Positions 17,180 to 25,579 of a stretch of 64,000 bases of DNA are shown in pieces. How positions within the stretch are numbered: the first letter of the stretch is position 1; every line of letters begins with the position of its first letter. Position numbers and translations under genes: made by a program. A model generated the notes under the pieces. That model had not been told where the DNA came from. It did no database searches and was given only the letters and a program-made list of their open reading frames with translations. The stretch comes from Pseudodesulfovibrio nedwellii (GTDB taxonomy: Bacteria; Desulfobacterota; Desulfovibrionia; Desulfovibrionales; Desulfovibrionaceae). Where the stretch lies: NCBI RefSeq assembly GCF_027923765.1, contig NZ_AP026709.1, forward strand, positions 3,585,501 to 3,649,500, read 5' to 3'.

Positions 17180-17211
17180 AAAAAAACGGGGCCCGTGGAC
17201 CCCGTTTTTTT
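17180..17211 (-). terminator. Rho-independent terminator of the sigma-54 regulator
   Basis: The stem ACGGGG/CCCCGT with flanking A and T runs overlaps the stop codon of the minus-strand regulator gene. Confidence 0.85.
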
Positions 17212-18790
17212 ATATGTCGTTTCTGCGTTTCGACTTTGATTTTGACTGCGAATATTTCTTCACGTCGATGTTGTACTTCTTCACCTTGTAGTTGACGATT
17301 CGGTACGAGACGCGGAGATCGCGGGCAGACTGCAACATGTTGCCGCCGGTCTGCTTGAGCGAATCAATGAGCAGTTCCTGCTCGAACTTGGCAACGGCCT
17401 CACCAAAGGAGAGGTTGGTGCCGGTAGCCGAGCTTTCCGCCGACTGGAGAGTGGGCGGCAGGTGGTAAGTACGGATAACCTGTTCTTCGCAGAGTAGGAC
17501 CGCACGTTCCATGCAGTTCTTGAGTTCGCGTACGTTTCCTGGCCAGTGATACATGACAAGAAGTTCAATAGCCGGAGTAGAGATGCGCTTCACTTCTTTG
17601 CTGTACTCCTCCGTGAATTCGGCCAGGAAATGCTCTGCCAGAGGCAGGATGTCCTCGCGTCGTTCCTTGAGGGGCGGAATGAAGATAGGGAATACGTTGA
17701 TGCGGTAGTACAGATCTTCACGGAAGAGGCCCTTTTCCAACAATTCTTCGAGCGGCTGGTGGGTGGCGCAGATGAGGCGCACGTCAACTGTGATGGTCTG
17801 TTCCGATCCGACACGCTGGATTTCTTTTTCCTGAATGGCGCGAAGGACTTTGGCCTGAGCGTCGAGGGACAGCTCACCGATTTCGTCGAGGAACAGGGTT
17901 CCCTGATCCGCGACTTCAAAGAGACCGCGTTTGGTTTGGAATGCTCCGGTGAACGCACCTTTCTGGTGGCCGAACAGCTCGGACTCAATGAGTTCCGAGG
18001 GCAGGGCCGCGCAGTTGAGCTTGATCAACGGCTTGTCAGCGCGAGGGCTGGCCTTGTGAATGGCATCGGCCAGCAATTCCTTGCCTGTACCGGATTCGCC
18101 GCGCAAGAGAGCGGTCGCCCGACTGGGAGCGACCTGACTTGATTGGCGAAGGACCATGCGCATTGCCTTTGATGCGGCCACGAAATCCTTGGGCGGTGCT
18201 GTGTCCAGCCCGCTGTTCATCATGCCTTGCGAGAGCATGTGGTTTTGGGTGGCCATCTCTTCCTGCAACTGGGCAACGTGGCCCGCGATGATGCCCGCGA
18301 CAACTTCCAAGAACTGGCAGTGTGCGGCCATATCGTCGGCAGGGATAAGGGGCACGTCCACGGACAATGCGCCAATGACCTCGGAATGATCGGAATGTCG
18401 GTTAAGAACCGGCACGCAGATGAAACCGAGCTTCTTGAGTTCTTCTTCGCTGCGTCCGAAAGCCTTGTTCAGGAACTCGGAATCGTCGGACAGGCGATGG
18501 ATGGTGATGGATTCACCGGAATCGAACACCCGGCCGATAATACCTCGGCCGGGGGAATAAGTAACGTCCTCAACCTGGGTGGGGCTGTACGTGAGCGAGA
18601 GTTTCAGGTTCTCGGTCTTGGGGTCCATGATAACCATGAACGCCCGAACGTATTCCATGTCCCGGGCCAGGATTTTCAGGAGCGCGTTTAAAGACTCCTC
18701 AAGCGGGATATCCCGCTTCAGCGATTTCTGGACCAGTTTAAGCGTGGTCAGATGGCTGAGGTCGGAGGTGTCTCGATTGGTGGATGTCAT
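17210..18790 (-). CDS. Sigma-54-dependent transcriptional activator (GAF-AAA+-HTH, NifA-like)
   Basis: A 526-residue bacterial enhancer-binding protein. A GAF sensory domain spans about residues 25-175. The AAA+ domain has Walker A GESGTGKE (231-238), the sigma-54 contact loop GAFTGA (278-283), and Walker B LFLDEIGEL. A C-terminal Fis-type helix-turn-helix (about 480-515) binds upstream activator sequences. The ligand of the GAF domain is unknown. AGGA precedes the ATG. The gene ends the iorA-iorB unit with only 11 bases between iorB and its start, so it may control indolepyruvate metabolism; no clear -24/-12 promoter was found upstream of the unit. Confidence 0.92.
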   Translation of the reverse strand: MTSTNRDTSDLSHLTTLKLVQKSLKRDIPLEESLNALLKILARDMEYVRAFMVIMDPKTENLKLSLTYSPTQVEDVTYSPGRGIIGRVFDSGESITIHRLSDDSEFLNKAFGRSEEELKKLGFICVPVLNRHSDHSEVIGALSVDVPLIPADDMAAHCQFLEVVAGIIAGHVAQLQEEMATQNHMLSQGMMNSGLDTAPPKDFVAASKAMRMVLRQSSQVAPSRATALLRGESGTGKELLADAIHKASPRADKPLIKLNCAALPSELIESELFGHQKGAFTGAFQTKRGLFEVADQGTLFLDEIGELSLDAQAKVLRAIQEKEIQRVGSEQTITVDVRLICATHQPLEELLEKGLFREDLYYRINVFPIFIPPLKERREDILPLAEHFLAEFTEEYSKEVKRISTPAIELLVMYHWPGNVRELKNCMERAVLLCEEQVIRTYHLPPTLQSAESSATGTNLSFGEAVAKFEQELLIDSLKQTGGNMLQSARDLRVSYRIVNYKVKKYNIDVKKYSQSKSKSKRRNDI

Positions 18791-18801
18791 TGTTTCCTTT
18801 T

Positions 18802-19398
18802 CTAGGCGTTAAGGGTCTTAACGCCAAGCTCCAATGCTTTGAGGTTCACGGCCTGAATCTTTGCCGGGAGGTTCGCCTTGATGGCGGCTTCCAGCGCTTC
18901 AGGACCGAAAGGCAACTTGCCTGCCGCGCACAAAGCGCCGAGCATGGCAACGTTGCCGGATTGGACGGCACCGGCTTCGAGGCCGATGGTCTGGTTTGCC
19001 ATGTAGTATGCTTGGTCAGTGCAGGCGGCGACAGCCTTTTTAATGTCGTCGATGGTCGGACATTCCTGATTGCCCATGGCCACGGCCAGAGGCGGAATGA
19101 ATTCGGTAGATGAGACCACGAGGCCACCTTTTCTCAGGTAGGGCAAGGCTCGCATGGTTTCCATGGGCTCGAATCCGAGCAGGATATCGGCTTCGCCATG
19201 CCCAAGTTTGGGCGACTTGCAACCGATAAGCACTGTGGATTCGACCACGCCACCGCGCTGGGCCATACCGTGAATCTCGCCGGAAGTGACGGGCAATCCC
19301 TGGCTGAGTATGGTCTGAGCGAGAAGGGTCGTAGCGGTCAGGGTTCCCTGTCCACCTACGCCGGTCATGAATATGCGAATTTTCTTGGTATCGGTCAT
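18802..19398 (-). CDS. iorB: Indolepyruvate:ferredoxin oxidoreductase, beta subunit
   Basis: The chosen start MTDTKK has GAGAGG 8 bases upstream and lies 1 base after the iorA stop. The open frame continues 62 codons upstream into iorA but is a shadow there. The product is 198 residues with the gamma-domain signature MTGVGGQGTLTAT, then GEIHGMAQRGG. With IorA it oxidatively decarboxylates aryl pyruvates (indolepyruvate, phenylpyruvate, 4-hydroxyphenylpyruvate) to aryl-acetyl-CoA while reducing ferredoxin, or may run in reverse for aromatic amino acid synthesis. Confidence 0.93.
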   Translation of the reverse strand: MTDTKKIRIFMTGVGGQGTLTATTLLAQTILSQGLPVTSGEIHGMAQRGGVVESTVLIGCKSPKLGHGEADILLGFEPMETMRALPYLRKGGLVVSSTEFIPPLAVAMGNQECPTIDDIKKAVAACTDQAYYMANQTIGLEAGAVQSGNVAMLGALCAAGKLPFGPEALEAAIKANLPAKIQAVNLKALELGVKTLNA

Positions 19399-19399
19399 G

Positions 19400-21235
19400 T
19401 TAGCTGCCTCTCTTCTTGGCTTTGATATGTCCGCAGACCTGCAAGCAGAGCATACAGCCGTTGCACAGCATTGGGTTGACTGCGGCCTTGCCGCCTTCCT
19501 TGTACATGGCAGGGCAAGCAAGCTTGTCCAGACAATCGAATCGGCCAGTGCAGGATTCGGCGACGTAAGCCACTTGCGGGGCAACTTTCTTGTAGACTCG
19601 GCGAGTGAAGAGGGGACACGGCTCTTTGGCGATGAGCACGCGTACTCCAGACAGTGCCTTCAATTCTTCGAGGGCGGCCAGAGTCTTTTTTTGATTGAAC
19701 GGATTGACCGTGCGCACTTCGGTGACGCCCAGACCGCGAACAGCAGACTCGATGTCTAGCGGATGGTCGTTTTCGCCGAGGATAGTGCGATCAACGCCGG
19801 GGTTTGGTTGATGACCGGTCATGGCAGTGGTGCGGTTATCCAGAACGACCAAGAGAATGTCGTGCTGATTGAAGACCGCATTGGCCACGCCGCTCAGGCC
19901 GGAATGGAAGAACGTGGAGTCGCCGATGAAAGCGACCACGGTCTGACCGGATGCTTTGGCAACGCCTCCGCCTGCGGAGATGGAAGATCCCATGCAAACG
20001 AGGAAGTCGGCCGCTTGAAGCGGGGGCAGAATTCCGAGTGTGTAACAGCCGATATCGGAAGAGTAGACGGCTTCGTCGCCGAAAACTTTTTTGGCCGCGA
20101 AGTATGTGCCGCGATGCGGGCAACCGGCACAAAGGTTCGGCGGACGGCCCGGCAGTTCGGGCAGATCACAGTCACAGGCCTCGGCCAGTGCTTCGCCAAG
20201 AATTGTGCGAATGACATTTTCCACCATGGTGACGGAAAATTCGCCGAATTTAGGCAACACGTCTTTGCCGAGAATTTCGATGGATATTTCGTTTTTCTGG
20301 GCCAGTACGCGGAATTCGTTTTCTACCAGTGGTTCCAGTTCTTCGACTACCAGGACTTTTTTTACGGACTTGATGAAGTCCAGACATTTTTTCTCAGGCA
20401 GAGGATAGGGGAAACCAAGTTGGAGGACGGAGACCTTGTCGGCAAGGCCTGCGTTTTCCAGAGCGTCGGCAACGTATGCGCTGGAAATACCAGAGCAGAC
20501 AATGCCCAACTCGCCAGAGCCGGTCACAGTGTTGTATACGGATTTTTCGGCTTCTTCTCGGAGGTCCTCAATGCGATCCAGCAGTGCCAGATGCATGGGA
20601 CGGGAGAATGCCGGGATGGGAACAAATTTCGATGGGTTGCGTTTGAAGCCTTCGGGCTTGCCCGGATCAGGAGCGGGGCCGAATTCAACCGCACCGCGAA
20701 GATGGTTGACGCGAGTGGTGGTCCGAAGCAGCAGCGGTGCGCCGTGTTTTTTCGACAGAAGCAGGCCGTCGCGGGTCATGTCTTTGGCTTCCTGAGCTGT
20801 GGACGGCTCCAGGATAGGCATGCCAGCGATGCGTGCGTAGATGCGATTGTCCTGTTCATTTTGGCTGGAATGACAGCCCGGATCATCGGCGGACAGCAAA
20901 ACTATGCCGCCGGGAGCACCAGTGTAGCAGAGTGTCATGAGCGGATCAGCTGCTACGTTTACGCCAACGTGCTTCATTGTGCACAGAGTCATGGCTCCGG
21001 CCAGAGTTGCGCCACCGGCGACCTCAAGGGCCACCTTCTCGTTGACGGAGTACTCGAAATAGTATTTGCCGTCCGGGGAAATGCGATAGAATGTATCGGG
21101 AACTTCCGAGGACGGAGTGCCTGGGTAGCAGGAAACCACCTGAATGCCAGCTTCAATGGCACCACGGACAATGGCTTCGTTACCAAGCAGCAGGTGGGTT
21201 TCACCGGGAGTGTCGCCCAAGAGCGGATTTGCCAT
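19400..21235 (-). CDS. iorA: Indolepyruvate:ferredoxin oxidoreductase, alpha subunit
   Basis: A 611-residue thiamine-diphosphate iron-sulfur enzyme of the usual IorA length. The N-terminal pyrimidine-binding part has SCYPGTPSSEV. The TPP-binding region has GCPHRGTYFA and GDSTFFHSG with the N of LVVLDN. The C-terminus carries a ferredoxin-like cluster region with cysteines in CTGRFDCLDKLACP and CNGCMLCLQVC. GGAGAG precedes the ATG. It is followed by iorB and the sigma-54 regulator and preceded by a TPR membrane-protein gene 32 bases upstream on the same strand. A 498-codon frame on the opposite strand is a shadow. Confidence 0.95.
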   Translation of the reverse strand: MANPLLGDTPGETHLLLGNEAIVRGAIEAGIQVVSCYPGTPSSEVPDTFYRISPDGKYYFEYSVNEKVALEVAGGATLAGAMTLCTMKHVGVNVAADPLMTLCYTGAPGGIVLLSADDPGCHSSQNEQDNRIYARIAGMPILEPSTAQEAKDMTRDGLLLSKKHGAPLLLRTTTRVNHLRGAVEFGPAPDPGKPEGFKRNPSKFVPIPAFSRPMHLALLDRIEDLREEAEKSVYNTVTGSGELGIVCSGISSAYVADALENAGLADKVSVLQLGFPYPLPEKKCLDFIKSVKKVLVVEELEPLVENEFRVLAQKNEISIEILGKDVLPKFGEFSVTMVENVIRTILGEALAEACDCDLPELPGRPPNLCAGCPHRGTYFAAKKVFGDEAVYSSDIGCYTLGILPPLQAADFLVCMGSSISAGGGVAKASGQTVVAFIGDSTFFHSGLSGVANAVFNQHDILLVVLDNRTTAMTGHQPNPGVDRTILGENDHPLDIESAVRGLGVTEVRTVNPFNQKKTLAALEELKALSGVRVLIAKEPCPLFTRRVYKKVAPQVAYVAESCTGRFDCLDKLACPAMYKEGGKAAVNPMLCNGCMLCLQVCGHIKAKKRGS

Positions 21236-21267
21236 ATTATCTCTCCATATATGCGCTGAGTGCGCGG

Positions 21268-21921
21268 TTATTTGGATTCAAGCTGGGAAATCTTGTAGTC
21301 GATGAACGGTTTGTCAGCGACGTCTTTTTCAGCGATTTTTTTGTATGCGTCCAACGCTTCAACAGTGTCACCGGCTGTTTCCGCTGCCAGAGCGAGCTGG
21401 CGATAGACGGGCACGGTGTATGCGGCGGAAGCGATGCCGACTAATTCTTTCATTTCGGTCAGAGCGTCAGCACTTTTACCTTCAAGAAGGAGGGCTTTGG
21501 CCTTGCCCATCCGAGCGGTGAACTGCATGTCGTCATTGGTTTCACCAACGAGCATGCCCCAGTAAGTCACGGCTTTGGCGTATTCGCCAAAAGTCATGCT
21601 GGCTTGGGCAATTTCCAGAACAACAGCAGGCTTCACGGAAGCGGGAACAGTGCTGAGCAGGGTTTCCAGTTTTTCAATCTGGTCCTTATTTCGGGTTTCA
21701 ACGAGAATGACGCCGAGTTCGGCCTGCGCCGTTGCTTTGGCCTTGGCGGCATAAGCATTGTACCCCGCATAGATTGCGGTCACGCCAATGATGACGCTGA
21801 CTGCGAGAATGAGCTGCTTTTGATACTTGAAGGCGGCTTCGAGGATGGGGTGCATGGACTGCGGTGCCCGGGACTCGATGTCAGAAAGCACTTCTTGTTG
21901 TGTGGTCTTGTTGTCAGCCAT
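21268..21921 (-). CDS. TPR-like membrane-anchored protein (YfgM-type topology)
   Basis: A 217-residue protein with about 35 cytoplasmic residues, one transmembrane segment (about 36-56, QLILAVSVIIGVTAIYAGY), and an extracytoplasmic helical domain with TPR-like repeats (ALAAETAGDTVEALDAYKKIAEKD). The layout resembles YfgM, which interacts with the Sec translocon and periplasmic chaperones, but sequence identity is not obvious. GGAGGAA lies upstream of the ATG. It is the first gene of a minus-strand run leading to iorA, iorB and the regulator; a functional link with these is uncertain. Confidence 0.72.
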   Translation of the reverse strand: MADNKTTQQEVLSDIESRAPQSMHPILEAAFKYQKQLILAVSVIIGVTAIYAGYNAYAAKAKATAQAELGVILVETRNKDQIEKLETLLSTVPASVKPAVVLEIAQASMTFGEYAKAVTYWGMLVGETNDDMQFTARMGKAKALLLEGKSADALTEMKELVGIASAAYTVPVYRQLALAAETAGDTVEALDAYKKIAEKDVADKPFIDYKISQLESK

Positions 21922-22256
21922 TGTTTTTTTGTTCCTCCATGAAGGGAATTTGCTTACGCGAAGGCCGGGAAGCTAGGCCCGCCAACGCAAAGGGCTTGAT
22001 AAGCAAAATTGTAAAAAAGGTCAAAGCCTATTTTGAAAACAGGGCTGAAAATCGGGTAAATTGCTATTTTTGGGCGGTGTTTTGTGATGTGAAATGACAA
22101 AAAGTGTAAAATGAACAGTGTGTGATGGCCAAAAGTGTTCAGGCTGTTGTCATTGTCGGGTTTGACTTTATCCTATAGTGAGGGTTAGCAAAAAAGATCC
22201 GTCGGAGAAGGAATTTTATTCGGCGATGATTCAGAACTGAATTTCAAGGAGTATAT
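21922..22256. other. Divergent intergenic region between the TPR gene and proA
   Basis: 335 bases without a gene. The part near 22010-22110 is AT-rich and low-complexity. AAAAGTGT occurs twice (about 22099 and 22132). TTGTCG-N15-TATAGT at about 22155-22181 is a weak candidate promoter for proA. No riboswitch or tRNA could be recognised. Confidence 0.45.
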
Positions 22257-23516
22257 ATGGATATTCGTGAACAAATGGTGGAAATGGGCAAACGTGCCAA
22301 AGCGGCGTCCCGAGGGCTGGCAAATGCCTCTGGCAAGGCTAAACAGGATGCTTTGCTGATTCTGGCTGACCTGTTGCAATCCGAGACTGAAGCCATCGCC
22401 GTTGCCAACAAGAAGGACCTTGATGCCGCCGTCGAAAGAGGATTGGACAAGGCCCGTGTACAGCGTTTGACCATTAATGAGAAGGTGCTTAATTCCATGA
22501 TTCAGGGCTGCCGAGAGGTGGCTGCCATGGCTGATCCCGTGGGTGAAATTGAGTCCATGACCAAGCGCCCCAACGGTATGTTGGTTGGACGTATGCGTGT
22601 TCCTCTCGGTGTGGTCGCTATGATTTACGAATCCCGTCCCAATGCGACTGTGGATGCCGGTATTCTTTGCCTCAAGGCAGGGAACGCTGTCATACTGCGC
22701 GGTGGGTCCGAGGCGTTTCATTCCAATAAATTTTTGGCTGATCTCATGCACATTGCCTTGGAACAGGCCGGTCTGCCTCAGGACGCGGTGCAGGTGCCGC
22801 CCACCACGGACCGTGAAGCCGTGGCCGAGATGCTCAAGCTTGATGAATATATTGATGTGGTTATTCCGCGCGGTGGAGAAGGTCTCATTCGTGCCGTGAC
22901 CAGTCAGGCCACCATGCCTGTTCTCAAACATTACAAGGGCGTGTGTCAGATGTTTGCGGACGCTTCCTGCGATATCAATAAGGCAGTGCCTATCATTGAG
23001 AATTCCAAGATGCAGTACCCCAGCGGTTGCAATGCGTTGGAATGCCTGCTTGTTCATAAAGATGTGGCTGACGTTTTGTTGCCCAAGGTAGCTCAGGCCA
23101 TCGGCTCCAAGGGTGTGAAGTTCAAGGCGTGCGAAAAGTCTCTGCCGCTCTTGGGGGAATTTGCTGAATCCGCTGTTGGCGATGATTGGGGTTTTGAGTT
23201 CTTGGATCTGATTCTGGCCGTGAAGGTCGTGGATGATCTGGATGAGGCCATGGACTATATCGCGGAATATGGTTCCAATCATACCGAATCAATTTTGTCA
23301 GAGAACTATGAACACTGCATGCGTTTCATTCGTGAAGTGGACGCCTCGTTGGTCGTGGCCAATGCAAGTACCCGATTCAATGACGGTGGTCAGCTTGGTC
23401 TTGGTGCCGAGATCGGTATTTCTACCTCCAAGCTTCATGCGTATGGCCCAATGGGTATCAAGGAATTGACGAGTGCTAAGTTTGTGCTCATGGGTGAAGG
23501 TCAGATTCGCGAATAA
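22257..23516 (+). CDS. proA: Glutamate-5-semialdehyde dehydrogenase (gamma-glutamyl phosphate reductase)
   Basis: A 419-residue ALDH-superfamily enzyme of the usual ProA length. It reduces gamma-glutamyl phosphate to glutamate semialdehyde with NADPH in proline synthesis, in the cytoplasm. The catalytic cysteine lies in YPSGCNALE (about residue 258). VPLGVVAMIYESRPNAT and LRGGSEAFHSN are typical ProA stretches. AAGGAG precedes the ATG. proB is not in the window. nadD follows after a terminator, an order common in bacteria. A 365-codon antisense frame is a shadow. Confidence 0.96.
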   Translation: MDIREQMVEMGKRAKAASRGLANASGKAKQDALLILADLLQSETEAIAVANKKDLDAAVERGLDKARVQRLTINEKVLNSMIQGCREVAAMADPVGEIESMTKRPNGMLVGRMRVPLGVVAMIYESRPNATVDAGILCLKAGNAVILRGGSEAFHSNKFLADLMHIALEQAGLPQDAVQVPPTTDREAVAEMLKLDEYIDVVIPRGGEGLIRAVTSQATMPVLKHYKGVCQMFADASCDINKAVPIIENSKMQYPSGCNALECLLVHKDVADVLLPKVAQAIGSKGVKFKACEKSLPLLGEFAESAVGDDWGFEFLDLILAVKVVDDLDEAMDYIAEYGSNHTESILSENYEHCMRFIREVDASLVVANASTRFNDGGQLGLGAEIGISTSKLHAYGPMGIKELTSAKFVLMGEGQIRE

Positions 23517-23539
23517 GGTTTTTTTAAGAAGATTGTTTC

Positions 23540-23569
23540 AAGGCCGTCCTTTATTAGGGCGGCCTTTTT
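23540..23569 (+). terminator. Rho-independent terminator
   Basis: The stem AAGGCCGTCCT/AGGGCGGCCTT with a TTATT-type loop and T run lies 24 bases after proA. Confidence 0.88.
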
Positions 23570-23714
23570 GCTTGGAAGGTAGAGTTGGAGTATGTACAAA
23601 TATGAATAGGTATGAGGAAAAGTATGTTTTTCGTGACCGGACACTTGTGTTCTGTGTCACTCTTGCATCTTGGCCTGAACATGTTTATCTTTGCGTGAAT
23701 CAAGGGGATTGTTT

Positions 23715-24371
23715 GTGAAAATTGGTATTCTCGGCGGGAGTTTCAATCCGATCCACACTGGGCACGTTCGTATGGCTGTTGAAGTCTGCGAACAGCTTGA
23801 ATTGGACCGAGTGGATTTGGTTCCGGCCAAAGAGCCACCGCATAAGAACGGTGCTGACATGCTGCCTTTCAAGCTGCGTCTTGATATGGTCGACCGGGCT
23901 ATCGGTGATATTCCCGGATTGGGGGCTAACCCTATTGAGGGCCGGCGTTCCGGGCCTTCCTTTACCTGTGACACGCTGACTTGTTATCGTTCAGAACAGC
24001 CGGAAACCGAATTTCATTTTATTCTTGGCGCATCCACGTTTTTGGAACTGCCTGACTGGCGGCGAGGATTGGATATACCCAATATGGCATCTTTGGTGGT
24101 GGTCAACCGATGGGAGGCTGCTGGCGAGGTGACTGGATTTATCAATACGCATTGGCCCAATGCCGTTCAGGAAGAGCTTGGACTGTGGCAGTTCCCTGAA
24201 GGCCACTCCATTCGACTTTTGGGTATTCCCCGGCTGGATATTAAAGGTGGACACCTTCGCCGGTGTTGGTTGGAGAGACGGTGTTTGAGTCTGCTTGTGC
24301 CTCCGGGGGTGGAAGCGTTGCTGGAAGAGCGGGCGGATGAGATCGAACAGTATTGGGGCATTCGTTCGTAA
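23715..24371 (+). CDS. nadD: Nicotinate-nucleotide adenylyltransferase
   Basis: The GTG at 23715 is chosen because AAGGGG lies 7 bases upstream and the product begins directly with the conserved strand; an in-frame TTG at 23691 is less likely. The 218-residue protein adenylates nicotinate mononucleotide to deamido-NAD. The nucleotidyltransferase signature GGSFNPIHTGH (about residues 7-17) and GASTFLELPDW are intact. The usual C-terminal ISSTxIR motif is replaced by DIKGGHLRR, although LLVPPGVEALL follows normally. That change may reduce or alter activity, or may be a lineage variant. Confidence 0.85.
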   Translation: MKIGILGGSFNPIHTGHVRMAVEVCEQLELDRVDLVPAKEPPHKNGADMLPFKLRLDMVDRAIGDIPGLGANPIEGRRSGPSFTCDTLTCYRSEQPETEFHFILGASTFLELPDWRRGLDIPNMASLVVVNRWEAAGEVTGFINTHWPNAVQEELGLWQFPEGHSIRLLGIPRLDIKGGHLRRCWLERRCLSLLVPPGVEALLEERADEIEQYWGIRS

Positions 24372-24427
24372 AAAATGCTGACACAAGCTGTGTGTGCCTT
24401 GACGGAGATGTGATTCGTTAAGAGTGT

Positions 24428-25447
24428 TTAATGGGTGTCGTTGAGCATGGCGTGAATGTTTTGCATGACGCTTTCCGGTGTTGTGCTAGTCATGCATTCA
24501 AATCCGAAAGGACAGGGTTTGGCACCATGCAGAGAGCATGGTCGGCAGTCGAGCGGCTGTTCGATGACTCGGTCTTTGAGACCTGCCGGATAGAATCCCC
24601 AGGCACGTGCTGTGGGGCCGAAGATAGCGGCCACGGGTGTGTCTACACCACACGCCAGATGCATGGGGCCGGAGTCGCCGGTCACGAGTATTTGAGCTTG
24701 GGCGAGCAGTGCGCTGGTTTCCCGCAGATCTGTCTGATTTGTCAGATCGTGGTTATTCTCGGCCAGAATTTTTTCAGTGTTTCGGCCAATGACGAACCAT
24801 CCTAGATTATTTGCATTTAACAATTTCATAAGCCGTAGCCAGTGCTCTTTGGGCCATTGTTTGGCCGGGTGCGTGGCGTAGGGGTGCAGGCCAATGAGTG
24901 GCCCGGACAGTCCAATAGCATCGAGACGGGTGGATGCGGCGGTGCGTTCTTCATTTGTCAGGTAAATGCGTGGTACCAGATCGTGTGCTGCTGGCGGTGT
25001 GCTGTCGAGGGCCATGCTGTACCGTTGTGGGACTGTAGTTTTTTCAAGCTGCACCCGGAAACGCTCAGCGCGTGTGCGATCATAGAGCCGTCGGTTCAAG
25101 CCGAATTTTGGATAGCGAATGACAGGGCCTTTCCATCGCGCGGAAAGAATGCGCGAACGCAGGGTGCCGTGTAGGTCTATGAGAGTCTGTCCTTTGAAAT
25201 AGCTGGACAGTTCGCCTGCGACAGTGAACCATGGCCCGGTCTTGAGTTGGTCATTGGAGAATTCCACAACCTCTTTGATGGCGGGGTGATTCTCCAGCAA
25301 GGGGGCGTTCCCTTTACGGGTCAGAAAAATAAAAGTATCCCCCCGCGTTTCATGCCAATGTGACAGTACGCCGGTGGTTAGCGCTACATCACCCATGTGG
25401 CCGAGGCGGAAAACAAGTTTCGGTGTGGTGTCGGAAGACAATTGCAT
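24428..25447 (-). CDS. Family 9 glycosyltransferase (ADP-heptose:LPS heptosyltransferase-like)
   Basis: A 339-residue protein with the GT-B fold of WaaC/WaaF. The N-terminal KLVFRLGHMGDVALTTGVL is the family's opening strand and glycine-rich loop. The C-terminal half has IGLHPYATHPAKQWPKEHW, then LVTGDSGPMHLACGVDTPVAAIFGPT, the typical donor-binding region. Such enzymes add heptose to the LPS inner core at the cytoplasmic face. The C-terminus has several cysteines (CRPCSLHGAKPCPFGFECM), a pattern I have seen in other GT9 proteins. It is convergent with nadD and appears monocistronic. Confidence 0.88.
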   Translation of the reverse strand: MQLSSDTTPKLVFRLGHMGDVALTTGVLSHWHETRGDTFIFLTRKGNAPLLENHPAIKEVVEFSNDQLKTGPWFTVAGELSSYFKGQTLIDLHGTLRSRILSARWKGPVIRYPKFGLNRRLYDRTRAERFRVQLEKTTVPQRYSMALDSTPPAAHDLVPRIYLTNEERTAASTRLDAIGLSGPLIGLHPYATHPAKQWPKEHWLRLMKLLNANNLGWFVIGRNTEKILAENNHDLTNQTDLRETSALLAQAQILVTGDSGPMHLACGVDTPVAAIFGPTARAWGFYPAGLKDRVIEQPLDCRPCSLHGAKPCPFGFECMTSTTPESVMQNIHAMLNDTH

Positions 25448-25579
25448 GTCCGTTCAGTTCGCCTCAATCGCCTTGGAAGTCAAGTGTGTTGCGTGTTGCA
25501 CCACCTGAATCCATCTGTTATATTATTCCTTTCAAACACTATGATTTTTGGACTGTTTTTCAGAAAGTGATCAAAAAAA

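Noticed and set aside
17016..17291. Overlapping short plus-strand frames of 79-91 codons
   Set aside because: They read through the repeat element and a terminator into the antisense of the regulator gene.
19763..21259. 498-codon frame on the plus strand
   Set aside because: Antisense to iorA, rich in Gly and Cys without any recognisable domain; shadow.
22185..23282. 365-codon frame on the minus strand
   Set aside because: Antisense to proA, with a histidine-rich translation; shadow.
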